Assembly (NCBI GenBank): GCA_964251665.1
Contig: CAXUKO010000019.1
Span: 50,661 to 114,660, forward strand
DNA length: 64,000 nt
Direction of reading: 5' to 3'
Origin: JBBQLG01 sp964251665
GTDB taxonomy: Bacteria; Bacteroidota; Bacteroidia; Cytophagales; Spirosomataceae
Positions within the stretch are counted from its first letter, which is position 1. Each line of letters starts with the position of its first letter. Position numbers and translations under genes: made by a program. Of the stretch, positions 25,413-33,230 are shown piece after piece. Below the pieces are notes generated by a model. It saw nothing but the letters and a program-made list of their open reading frames with translations. It was not told the DNA's origin and did not search any database.

Positions 25413-25449
25413 TGTCCGTTTACGGACGATGCCTGTGCGATAGCGGACA
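25413..25449. promoter_or_regulatory. Paired activator sites (UAS) for P3
   Basis: TGTCCGTTTACGGACG (25413-25428) and TGTGCGATAGCGGACA (25434-25449), each with one mismatch between arms, starting 21 bp apart. They lie between the adaptor gene and the divergent regulator gene, the usual place for an enhancer-binding protein to control both its target and itself. Confidence 0.75.
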
Positions 25450-25533
25450 CCCATTCAATCCCCGATTAACCTAACTCACTGACAATGAACCGGCCCGTAA
25501 ATCAGGTACGACGTTTGCAGATGACTGATTACT

Positions 25534-26913
25534 ATGGCAAAACTTCTTATTGTCGACGATGACCCCGATGTGTTGATGGCAGCCAGATTGCTGCTGAAGC
25601 GGCACTTTCAGCAGGTCGATATTGAAAAAAATCCCGAACGACTGCCGTTTCTGGTTACTAACGGGCAGTACGATGTCATTTTGCTGGACATGAACTTCAC
25701 CCGCGATGTTAACTCGGGGAAGGAAGGCTTCGACTGGCTCGACCGTATTCTGGACATTGACCCGGTAGCCGTTGTTGTACTCTTTACGGCGTATGGCGAT
25801 GTCGAAATGGCCGTCCGCGCCATCAAAGTTGGTGCTACCGACTTCGTACTCAAACCCTGGGAGAACGATAAACTCATTGCCACGTTACAAAACGCGGTGA
25901 CGATCCGGCAGCAGAAAATTGGTCAGGTCAAAGCTCCGGTGGCAGTTGGCAAAGCAACCGCCCGCCCTGAGTCGGCCACCTCCCTGCTGATTGGCTCCAG
26001 TCCGGCCATGCAGCATGTATTCGATACTATCGAGCGGGTAGCCGATACCGACGCGAATGTATTGATTCTGGGCGAAAACGGCACGGGTAAAGACCTCGTG
26101 GCGCGGGCCATTCACCAGCGGTCGGGCCGGCATAACAAGCCCTTTGTACCGGTCGATTTAGGCGCGTTGAGCGAAAGTCTGTTTGAGAGTGAGTTGTTTG
26201 GCCACGTCAAAGGGGCCTTCACCGATGCCCGCGACGACCGGGCGGGTCGATTTGAGGAAGCACAGAGCGGCACCATTTTTCTGGATGAAATCGGCAATGT
26301 TACCCTGCCGCAGCAGGCCCGGCTGCTCACGGTGCTGCAGCAGCGTATTGTTACGCGGGTCGGCAGCAATAAGGCCAAACCCGTTGATGTACGGCTGATC
26401 TGTGCCACCAATGCCCCGATTTATGAGCGTGTAGCCGAGCGTCTGTTCCGGCAGGATTTGCTCTACCGCATCAATACCATCGAACTCAACCTGCCTCCCC
26501 TGCGCGAGCGGCCAACCGACATTCAGCCGCTGGCTGAGCATTTTCTGACCCTGTATAGCCGACAGCATAACCGGCCTATCACGGGCATCAGTCCGGCGTT
26601 GATGAAACAGTGGCAGCAATACGCCTGGCCGGGTAACGTGCGGGAGTTGCAGCATACCATCGAGCGGGCGGTCATTCTGGCCCGAACCAACCTGCTGGAG
26701 CCGACTCAGGATCGACCTGGCCTCAACGGTTCGGGGCAGGCCGCATCGGCCACCTTGGGACCAGTCCGGGAAACGCTGCAACTCGAAGACATGGAAAAAC
26801 GCCTGATTCAACAGGCCCTGCAACAGCATAACGGCAACATTACGGACGTAGCGCGGGTGCTGGGGTTGTCGCGGCAGGCGTTGTACCGACGGATGGAGAA
26901 ATACAGCTTATGA
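25534..26913 (+). CDS. Sigma-54-dependent response regulator, NtrC/AtoC type
   Basis: 459 residues in three parts. The receiver domain (1-120) has acidic pair D8-D10, phospho-acceptor Asp52 in VILLDMNF and Lys in LKPW. The AAA+ domain (about 150-385) has Walker A GENGTGKD near 180 and Walker B GTIFLDEIG. The Fis-type helix-turn-helix (about 415-459) has NITDVARVLGLSRQALYRRM. The sigma-54 contact loop reads GAFTDA (227-232) rather than GAFTGA. Its cognate kinase is probably the one at 27506, now separated by a toxin-antitoxin pair on the other strand. It starts 84 bp from paired TGTCCG/CGGACA sites, which are also found before two permease operons, so it is the likely activator of the transport system. 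Confidence 0.95.
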   Translation: MAKLLIVDDDPDVLMAARLLLKRHFQQVDIEKNPERLPFLVTNGQYDVILLDMNFTRDVNSGKEGFDWLDRILDIDPVAVVVLFTAYGDVEMAVRAIKVGATDFVLKPWENDKLIATLQNAVTIRQQKIGQVKAPVAVGKATARPESATSLLIGSSPAMQHVFDTIERVADTDANVLILGENGTGKDLVARAIHQRSGRHNKPFVPVDLGALSESLFESELFGHVKGAFTDARDDRAGRFEEAQSGTIFLDEIGNVTLPQQARLLTVLQQRIVTRVGSNKAKPVDVRLICATNAPIYERVAERLFRQDLLYRINTIELNLPPLRERPTDIQPLAEHFLTLYSRQHNRPITGISPALMKQWQQYAWPGNVRELQHTIERAVILARTNLLEPTQDRPGLNGSGQAASATLGPVRETLQLEDMEKRLIQQALQQHNGNITDVARVLGLSRQALYRRMEKYSL

Positions 26914-27237
26914 CGACTCGCCAAGGTCGATGGCATCGGGATTTCGGCTGTTGTGGTAAATCGTCAATACATCAATTTTATCTAATGATACTTTATAGAT
27001 TATCCCGTACATACGCCTGAATGTAGCCCGGCGGTAAGCCTTATCAGGTGTCTTTAACCCCTCATAGGCTACGAACATATACGGATTAGGCGCGATACAA
27101 TCCGTGATAAAGTTAACTATGTCAGTAGAAAGCTGACGAGCCTGCCTGGCCGAGTAAACACTGTTGTAGGATTGAATATCAGCAAGTTGATCAAAGAAGT
27201 GCTCGGTGAATACAATCTCGCGGCCATCAACGATCAT
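26908..27237 (-). CDS. RelE/ParE-family toxin
   Basis: 109 residues, the usual size for the RelE/ParE superfamily. It has the early FTEHFFDQLADIQSY helix, a central YEGLKTPDKAYRRATF strand pair and the late YGIIYKV ... VLTIYHNSRNP ending, with Arg and His residues at the positions expected for a RelE-like active site. RelE members cut mRNA on the ribosome and ParE members attack gyrase; sequence alone does not decide which. Its ATG overlaps the antitoxin stop by 4 bp. Its 3' end overlaps the regulator gene's stop by 6 bp, so it is packed tightly between two genes of another system. Confidence 0.85.
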   Translation of the reverse strand: MIVDGREIVFTEHFFDQLADIQSYNSVYSARQARQLSTDIVNFITDCIAPNPYMFVAYEGLKTPDKAYRRATFRRMYGIIYKVSLDKIDVLTIYHNSRNPDAIDLGESS

Positions 27238-27458
27238 AGTCCCAGACGAGCTTTGACTTCTTCAACGGAAAGCCGGGGACTTCGTTCTGCTTCCTCAATG
27301 CGGGCATTCAGCTGATCAACAGGTATACGGTTTCCCGGCATCAGAAAGGGATCTTTGGTAGCTACTTCAATTATCTGATTCGCTACCAATGCGTTCAGTA
27401 AGGTCATAACCGACTCTTCTTCCCGCTCGTCCAGAATTTTAAGGGTTATCGTACTCAT
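27234..27458 (-). CDS. Antitoxin of the RelE/ParE pair
   Basis: 74 residues, acidic, starting MSTITLKILDEREEESVMTLLNAL, a beta strand followed by a helix, with a proline-containing middle (KDPFLMPGNRIPVDQLN) and a helical end (RIEEAERSPRLSVEEVKARL) that would wrap the toxin. Size, order (antitoxin first) and the 4-bp overlap with the toxin fit a type II module. No DNA-binding motif is obvious. Confidence 0.8.
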   Translation of the reverse strand: MSTITLKILDEREEESVMTLLNALVANQIIEVATKDPFLMPGNRIPVDQLNARIEEAERSPRLSVEEVKARLGL

Positions 27459-27505
27459 ATTCTTTTTTTAGTGAATATACTTATTCCATTTCTCAACCGC
27501 AAGGT

Positions 27506-28852
27506 ATGAAACGCTTCGCCATTGGGCTTATTATCCGGGTAGTTGCCTTAACCATGACCGGCTGTCTGGTTGGTTATGCCTTAGCCAGCAGTCCGGCGAA
27601 CCGCGTTGCCTGGATAAGTTTTGGCAGCATTGCGCTGACCTGGCAAACCATAAGCTTATACACCTACGTCACGAGCATAAACCGAAAGCTGACGCGCTTT
27701 CTGGAATCCGTGCGGTACTCCGACTTTGCCATCGCCTTTAAATCCGATAACGAGTTGGGCGAAAGCTTTAAAGACTTAAACGCCCAGATCAACGAAGTGC
27801 TGGACGCGTTCCGGCAGGCCCGGGCCGAGAAGGAAGCCAACCTGCAATACCTCAATACCATTGTGCAGCACGTAAGCGTGGGGCTGCTCTCGTTCGATAC
27901 GGTCGGTAATGTCGAACTCGTTAATCAGGCCGCCCTGCGCCTGCTGGGCATTTATCGGCTGCGGCAACTGTCGGAACTACAGGCGGCTCATCCAGCGCTG
28001 GTGGCTTTATTTCAGGGCACGGGCCGGAGCGAGCCAACCGTTTACCAGACGCAGGAACGAACAGAATTATCGGTTCGCTGTACGGCCGTTCGCCTGCGCG
28101 GCCGTCAGGTTACGCTGGTATCGCTCCAGAACATCCACCCCGAACTACAGCGGAAAGAACTCGAAGCGTGGCAGAATCTTACCAATGTGCTGCGCCACGA
28201 AATCATGAACTCCGTTACGCCCATTGTGTCGCTGGTGGGTACCATGCAGCAAATTGTGGATAGCGAACTGACCGGGATGACCCAAACCGATTCGGTGACG
28301 GAATCCATTAGCGACCTGCGGATGGCCCTGTCTACCATCGAAAACCGGGGACGGGGCATTATGCGGTTCGTGGATGCCTACCGCCATTTCACCACCATTC
28401 CGCAACCCCGGCTGGCCGATGTGTCGGTGGAACACCTCCTTAAAACCGTGCTGGCCCTGGTTCAGCCGGATTTCCAGCGTCGGCAGATTACGGTTCCTCC
28501 TTTGGTAGTATCCCCTCCCCTAACCATTCTGGCGGATGCCGACCAGATCGAAATGGTGCTGCTAAACCTGATCCGCAATGCGATTGAAAGTATGATCGAC
28601 TGGCCCGACCCGGCCATCTGGATCGACGCCCGCGCCAGTGACAACCGCGTAGGTATCCGGGTGCGCGACAATGGACCGGGCATCGAACCGGAAGCACTGG
28701 AGAAGATCTTTATTCCCTTTTTTACGACCAAAAAAACCGGCTCCGGTATCGGCCTGAGCCTGTCGCGGCAAATCATGCAGTTGCATGGTGGTCAGCTCAC
28801 CGTCGAGTCCAGCCCCGGTCAGGGCAGCACGTTTACCCTCCTGTTCGGCTAA
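27506..28852 (+). CDS. Sensor histidine kinase, NtrB/NtrY-like
   Basis: 448 residues: two amino-terminal membrane helices (about 5-27 and 34-54), a HAMP-like linker, a short PAS-like domain (about 115-210), and a kinase core with phospho-acceptor His231 in LRHEIMNSVTPI, N box NLIRNAIESM, G1 DNGPGIEP, F box FFTTKK and G2 GSGIGLSLSR. The periplasmic loop between the helices is only a few residues, so the signal is probably sensed in the membrane or cytoplasm, not by a large outer domain. It is the expected partner of the regulator at 25534, although the toxin-antitoxin pair lies between them. Confidence 0.92.
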   Translation: MKRFAIGLIIRVVALTMTGCLVGYALASSPANRVAWISFGSIALTWQTISLYTYVTSINRKLTRFLESVRYSDFAIAFKSDNELGESFKDLNAQINEVLDAFRQARAEKEANLQYLNTIVQHVSVGLLSFDTVGNVELVNQAALRLLGIYRLRQLSELQAAHPALVALFQGTGRSEPTVYQTQERTELSVRCTAVRLRGRQVTLVSLQNIHPELQRKELEAWQNLTNVLRHEIMNSVTPIVSLVGTMQQIVDSELTGMTQTDSVTESISDLRMALSTIENRGRGIMRFVDAYRHFTTIPQPRLADVSVEHLLKTVLALVQPDFQRRQITVPPLVVSPPLTILADADQIEMVLLNLIRNAIESMIDWPDPAIWIDARASDNRVGIRVRDNGPGIEPEALEKIFIPFFTTKKTGSGIGLSLSRQIMQLHGGQLTVESSPGQGSTFTLLFG

Positions 28853-29037
28853 ATTCCCTGCCAATCCCCCTGTTTGGTCGTTCACAAACGACTAATACTT
28901 TATTAGCTAAATTCATACTCACTGCGCTATAAGGCTCTGATTTAAAGCTTATTCAAAAACAAGCGCTGACTCACAACCGTTTATGGCTTCGCAGGAGCGG
29001 CTAAAAACCGTAGTTTGGTATCCACATTTACCGACTT

Positions 29038-30186
29038 ATGAAACGATTCGTATGGGTACTGACCTGCTTAGGGTCATTTGTCAGCTTCGCTGCACCAGCG
29101 TTAGCCCAGCAATTAATTGATAAAAAAGCCACCAAAGAGACAGCAGCGCTCTACCGCAACCTGCAAAAATCAGCCAGAAAGCATATTCTGTTCGGCCATC
29201 AGCACGCGACTGAATACGGGCACGGCTGGTCGGGCGATGCAAACCGGTCCGACGTTAAATCGGTCAGTGGGTCGCACCCGGCCGTTGTCGGCGTCGATTT
29301 CAGTGGGTTATCGGGCCGGTCGCCGGAAAGTACCGAACGAACAAAGGCGTCGCTCCGCAAGCAAATCGCCGATACCTACGACCGGGGTGGTCTAACAACC
29401 GTAGCCTGGCATTTTACCAACCCAGTCACCCCGCAAACCGGGTTTTACTGGAAAGATTCAGTGTCGGCCCCGGCCGTGCCGTACCTCCTGCCGGGTGGGT
29501 CATACAATGAACAGTACAAAGCCATTCTGCGCACCGTGGGAGAACTGGCTAACTCGATAAAGGGGAAAGACGGTAAGCTGGTGCCCATGATCTTCCGGCC
29601 CTATCACGAGTTCGATGGGGGTTGGTTCTGGTGGGGCAAACCGCACTGCAAACGGGAAGATTTTACAGCCCTCTGGCAGTTCACGGTTGGCTACCTGCGC
29701 GACAGCTTACAGGTGCACAATTTCATCTACGCCTTCTCACCCGACTGTACCTTTAAAACCGAAGCGGCTTATGTGGAGCGCTACCCCGGCAACGAGTGGG
29801 TAGATATAGTCGGTATGGATGACTACGCCGATTTTGGACGCGATGGCCGGTATAATGTGGCAGCGGGGGTGCAGAAACTCAAAATCGTGGCCGACTTCGC
29901 CAGCAAATCCCACAAATTGGCGGCCTTCACAGAAACCGGCCTGGAATCAATTCCCGACACCACCTGGTGGACCAATACGCTGCTGAAATCGTTGAAAGCC
30001 GAGAAGATGAAGCTGGCCTACGTGCTGGTCTGGCGGAATGACGCCCGGAGTGCTACCCATTTCTACGCACCTTATCCGGGTCAGGCGAGTGTATCGGATT
30101 TCCTGAAGTTTTACAATGATCCCTACACCTGGTTTGAGACAGACCTGCCCAACCTCTACCGGCGTAAACGGCTGTTGATCTTTTAA
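29038..30186 (+). CDS. Glycoside hydrolase family 26 (mannanase-like), exported
   Basis: 382 residues with a signal peptide (cleavage after PALAQ, about 23). The family GH26 barrel shows FGHQHATEYGHGW, the acid/base Glu191 in RPYHEFDGGWFWWG and the nucleophile Glu299 in FTETGLE, 108 residues apart as expected. Related enzymes cut beta-1,4-mannans, and some act on other mixed-link glucans or xylans, so the substrate is uncertain. The mature part is single-domain with no binding module. No SusCD pair lies nearby; it appears to stand alone. Confidence 0.92.
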   Translation: MKRFVWVLTCLGSFVSFAAPALAQQLIDKKATKETAALYRNLQKSARKHILFGHQHATEYGHGWSGDANRSDVKSVSGSHPAVVGVDFSGLSGRSPESTERTKASLRKQIADTYDRGGLTTVAWHFTNPVTPQTGFYWKDSVSAPAVPYLLPGGSYNEQYKAILRTVGELANSIKGKDGKLVPMIFRPYHEFDGGWFWWGKPHCKREDFTALWQFTVGYLRDSLQVHNFIYAFSPDCTFKTEAAYVERYPGNEWVDIVGMDDYADFGRDGRYNVAAGVQKLKIVADFASKSHKLAAFTETGLESIPDTTWWTNTLLKSLKAEKMKLAYVLVWRNDARSATHFYAPYPGQASVSDFLKFYNDPYTWFETDLPNLYRRKRLLIF

Positions 30187-30196
30187 AGCAAGCTTC

Positions 30197-30583
30197 TCAC
30201 GACCGGCGCGAATCGGTCAGGAATAAGGCAAATGCGAACGTAAGCAGGTAGATCACCTGCGAACCCAGCGTAGCCCAGTCTTCGCGCAGGGCGGTACCAA
30301 ACATAAGCAGACAGATGACAATGCCTCCGCCGAGGAGGCCGTGAATCAGAAAACGGCCACCCAGCAGGATCACTACCCCCACGCTGAACTCCAGCAAGGG
30401 GAGCAACAGGGCAAATGGCCGCACCAGAAAAGCTGGTAAAAGTGTGTTGGCGAAGTCGGCCACTACTTTATCGGCAAAACGGGTCAGTTTAGGCAGCCGG
30501 ACCAATCCGTGCAGCAGCATGTTGATGCCCATTCCTAAGCGCAACAGCATCAGGGCAAGTTCACGACCATTGTTGTTTAGCAT
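30197..30583 (-). CDS. DoxX-family membrane protein
   Basis: 128 residues with four predicted membrane helices (about 10-28, 55-75, 78-98, 104-122) and the DoxX-type start LLRLGMGINMLLHGLVRL. DoxX proteins are small inner-membrane proteins sometimes linked to quinone or thiol redox partners, but this member has no diagnostic residues. It converges on the GH26 gene with an 10-bp gap. Confidence 0.8.
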   Translation of the reverse strand: MLNNNGRELALMLLRLGMGINMLLHGLVRLPKLTRFADKVVADFANTLLPAFLVRPFALLLPLLEFSVGVVILLGGRFLIHGLLGGGIVICLLMFGTALREDWATLGSQVIYLLTFAFALFLTDSRRS

Positions 30584-30885
30584 AACGTCCGAAATTTACT
30601 ACGGAAACCATAACATCGCTCATGTTGATTTCTGAGGTGACTGAATGGCTATGCCCAATCACATAAATTCCTCTACATAGCGCAGTCAGGACCAAAATTT
30701 TTCATCAACCGGTTAAGGACGACTGGTACCAATCGCTCAAAATTTCAGGTTGAAAGCCAGCGCGTTATAAGATTGGCATGATTAAGAAATTGTTAAAAGT
30801 GTAGAAAAAACTTCCCATTTATTTGGCACTTCAGGTTAAGTGCAGTACTTTTAAGAACCTTCCTGCACTTAACCTCTGTTCGTTG
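30584..30885. other. 302-bp intergenic region between DoxX and NlpC/P60 genes
   Basis: No credible gene was found here. The right end (30833-30875) holds a 13-bp inverted repeat described separately. The rest is AT-rich and probably contains the promoters of the two divergent genes, but no exact TAnnTTTG box was seen. Confidence 0.7.
30833..30875 (+). promoter_or_regulatory. 13-bp inverted repeat in the leader of the NlpC/P60 gene
   Basis: AGGTTAAGTGCAG (30833-30845) and CTGCACTTAACCT (30863-30875) pair perfectly with a 17-base loop, ending 10 bp before the ATG. It could be an operator or a leader hairpin that hides the start site. Confidence 0.5.
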
Positions 30886-31392
30886 ATGAGAAAATTGCTG
30901 CTAACGGCGTTGTTTGCCCTGTCGTTTTTCACCAGTCAGGCTCAGGCCGTACCCACCGAAACCGCAACTGAATTCTACGAACAGATCCCCCTCGTCAGTA
31001 ACGTCATCAACTTCGCCAGAGAGCATCTGAGCACCCGCTACCGCTCCGGTGGCACCACACCCAAAGGCTTTGACTGCTCCGGTTTCACCCGGTTTTGTTT
31101 CAATAAGTTTGGCATTAGCCTCCCCCACTCCAGTGCCGCTCAGGGTAATGTAGGCGTGGAAGTGGAGAAGGAAGCCGCCCAGCCCGGCGATCTTATTTTC
31201 TTCGGCGGGCACCGGGCCGGAGAATCCCGGATTGGCCATGTTGGCATGATTACCGAAGTAGTGGGTAACCGCATTAAGTTTATTCACTCCGCCTGGAACG
31301 GGGGCGTCCGCTACGACTACCTTCAGGCCGATTACTACGAGCGTCGCTTTAAAGGCATCCGGCGCGTAATAACCCTGCTGGCGCAGAAATAA
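30886..31392 (+). CDS. NlpC/P60-family cell-wall hydrolase, exported
   Basis: 168 residues from the ATG at 30886, which gives a clean signal peptide ending near SQAQA; a longer frame from 30823 would cross the leader hairpin. The catalytic triad is visible: Cys64 in FDCSGFTRF, His118 in RIGHVGMI and His134 in KFIHSAW. The family cuts peptide stems of peptidoglycan. It is only the catalytic domain, with no SH3 or LysM wall-binding part, so it may act freely in the periplasm. Confidence 0.9.
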   Translation: MRKLLLTALFALSFFTSQAQAVPTETATEFYEQIPLVSNVINFAREHLSTRYRSGGTTPKGFDCSGFTRFCFNKFGISLPHSSAAQGNVGVEVEKEAAQPGDLIFFGGHRAGESRIGHVGMITEVVGNRIKFIHSAWNGGVRYDYLQADYYERRFKGIRRVITLLAQK

Positions 31393-31439
31393 GCCAGATC
31401 CAGACTAACATACGTCAAAAATAGTCAGCCGCACCTTAT

Positions 31440-31476
31440 CCGGTTATGCCCTATCTTAAAGATATAGCATAACCGG
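31440..31476. terminator. Hairpin between convergent NlpC/P60 and argB genes
   Basis: CCGGTTATGC and GCATAACCGG pair around a TATCTTAAAGATA core. It lies between two converging stops and can end both transcripts. Confidence 0.6.
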
Positions 31477-31490
31477 CAATGAACTCTCGT

Positions 31491-32276
31491 TTACTCCTCT
31501 TTCAATACCGTTCCCGCTTTACCGGCAAGGGCCTGCTCTACTTCATCGGCATGGCAGATGATTACCCGCGCTACGCCCTTTTCAATGGCAGCAAAGGCAT
31601 TGTCTAATTTGGGAATCATACCTTTATTGATACTTCCGGCCGCTTTATGACTAGCATACAGCGCGGGCGTTAACTCGCCTATCACGCTAGTATCTTCGTC
31701 AGGATTACTCAAAACGCCTTTCTTCTCGAAGCAGTACACCAGCGTCACGGTGTCGAGATGCACCATATCGACCGCAATAGCCGATGCCATCGTATCGGCG
31801 TTGGTATTGAGCAGATTCCCTTCTTCGTCGTAGGTCAGGGGCGCAAAAACGGGTGTCAGTTCCTGACGAAGAAAGAAGTTGATCTGTCCTGAATCGACGT
31901 CAACAATATCACCGGCAAACCCGTAGTCGATTGCACCTACGGCCCGTTTCTTCGCCAGTACCGTGCTGGCATCGGCACCGGTCAGGCCAATGGCGTTCAC
32001 CTGCAACGCCTGTAGCTGCGCCACGATCTGCTTGTTAACCAAGCCGCCATACACCATCGTTACAACGTCGAGCATGGCGTGGTCAGTTATCCGTCGGCCA
32101 TCGACCATCTGGGTTTCGATGCCCAACTTCTCAGCAACCTGCGTGGCTACTTTGCCCCCACCGTGAATCAGGATTTTGGCACCCGGCAGTTGAGCAAAAC
32201 GGGTCAGAAAGCGTCGGAGCGCATCAGGATTATCGATTACATTCCCGCCGATCTTCAGAATTGTCAGGTTGCTCAT
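31491..32276 (-). CDS. argB: Acetylglutamate kinase (or N-acyl variant)
   Basis: 261 residues from the ATG at 32276; a longer frame from 32318 would overlap the upstream gene by 46 bp. It phosphorylates N-acylglutamate, the second step of arginine synthesis. Visible amino-acid-kinase motifs: LKIGGNVID at the start, ILIHGGGKVA near 40, VNAIGLTGADAS and the NADTMASAIAV nucleotide-binding segment. The ATG overlaps the argF' stop in an ATGA arrangement, so the two genes are translationally coupled. Given the ArgF' type beside it, the acyl group may be acetyl or succinyl. Confidence 0.93.
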   Translation of the reverse strand: MSNLTILKIGGNVIDNPDALRRFLTRFAQLPGAKILIHGGGKVATQVAEKLGIETQMVDGRRITDHAMLDVVTMVYGGLVNKQIVAQLQALQVNAIGLTGADASTVLAKKRAVGAIDYGFAGDIVDVDSGQINFFLRQELTPVFAPLTYDEEGNLLNTNADTMASAIAVDMVHLDTVTLVYCFEKKGVLSNPDEDTSVIGELTPALYASHKAAGSINKGMIPKLDNAFAAIEKGVARVIICHADEVEQALAGKAGTVLKEE

Positions 32277-33223
32277 AAACTCAGTAAAATGGCCTTCAAA
32301 ACCGCCTGCGCCGACCATTCCCGGTTGGCTGCCTGTTCAATCACGAGCGACTGCGGGCTGTCCAGCACGGCATCCGACACTTTCAGGTTGCGCCGAACGG
32401 GTAAACAGTGCATAAACTTACCCCCGTTGGTCAGGCTCATTTTATCCATCGTCACGGCCCAGGCCGGGTCCTGCGTCAGAACCTGACCGTAGTTGGTGTA
32501 CGACGACCAGTTCTTTCCATAAATAAAGTCCGCGCCCTCGAACGCTTTGGCCTGATCGTATTCGATGCGGGCATCGCCCACAAACTCGGGCGCCAGTTCG
32601 TAGCCCTGCGGGTGGGTGATAACCAGGTCGACATTCCGCTGATTCATCCACTCACTGAACGAGTTGGCGACAGCCTGCGGCAATGCTTTGAAGTGGGGAA
32701 GCCACGTTAGTACCACCTTCGGGCGGGTTGGCTTTGTCCAGGCTTCGTCGATGGTGATGCAGTCGGCGAGCGATTGCAGCGGGTGCCGCGTGGCCGATTC
32801 CAGGTTCACAATGGGGACGTCGGCATACAGTTTAAACTGATTCATTACCTGCTCGCGGTAGTCCGTGGCCCGGTCTTTCAGGTCGGCAAAGGCGCGGATG
32901 CCAATAATATCGCAGTACCGGCCAATTACAGCAGCGGCTTCGCGGACGTGCTCGGCTTTGTCGCCGTTCATCAGGACGCCTTCTTCCATTTCCAGCCCCC
33001 AGCTATCCTGCCCGACGTTCATGATCATAACGTTCAGGCCGAGATTCTGGGCGGCTTTTTGGGTGCTCAGGCGGGTGCGGAGGCTGGAGTTAAAGAAGAT
33101 TAACCCGATGGTTTTGTTTTTGCCAAGCTGTTGATCGGCGAAGGGATTGGCTTTGGCCGCCCGGCCCGACTGAACCAGGGCGTCGAGGTCGGTGACGTCG
33201 GCGAGGGAGATGAAATTAGTCAT
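32273..33223 (-). CDS. argF': N-acetyl/N-succinyl-ornithine carbamoyltransferase
   Basis: 316 residues. It carbamoylates an N-acylated ornithine instead of free ornithine, the route known in Bacteroides and Xanthomonas. The carbamoyl-phosphate motif is SSLRTR (46-51) instead of the STRTR of ordinary enzymes, with LSTQKAAQNLG after it. HPLQSLADC (147-155) and MHCLPVRRN (271-279) are intact. Acetyl and succinyl forms cannot be told apart safely by eye. It is co-transcribed with argB (overlap) and probably with argD, but a GxxExxY cassette now sits upstream: its repeat begins only 8 bp before this ATG. Confidence 0.9.
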   Translation of the reverse strand: MTNFISLADVTDLDALVQSGRAAKANPFADQQLGKNKTIGLIFFNSSLRTRLSTQKAAQNLGLNVMIMNVGQDSWGLEMEEGVLMNGDKAEHVREAAAVIGRYCDIIGIRAFADLKDRATDYREQVMNQFKLYADVPIVNLESATRHPLQSLADCITIDEAWTKPTRPKVVLTWLPHFKALPQAVANSFSEWMNQRNVDLVITHPQGYELAPEFVGDARIEYDQAKAFEGADFIYGKNWSSYTNYGQVLTQDPAWAVTMDKMSLTNGGKFMHCLPVRRNLKVSDAVLDSPQSLVIEQAANREWSAQAVLKAILLSL

Positions 33224-33230
33224 TATTTTT

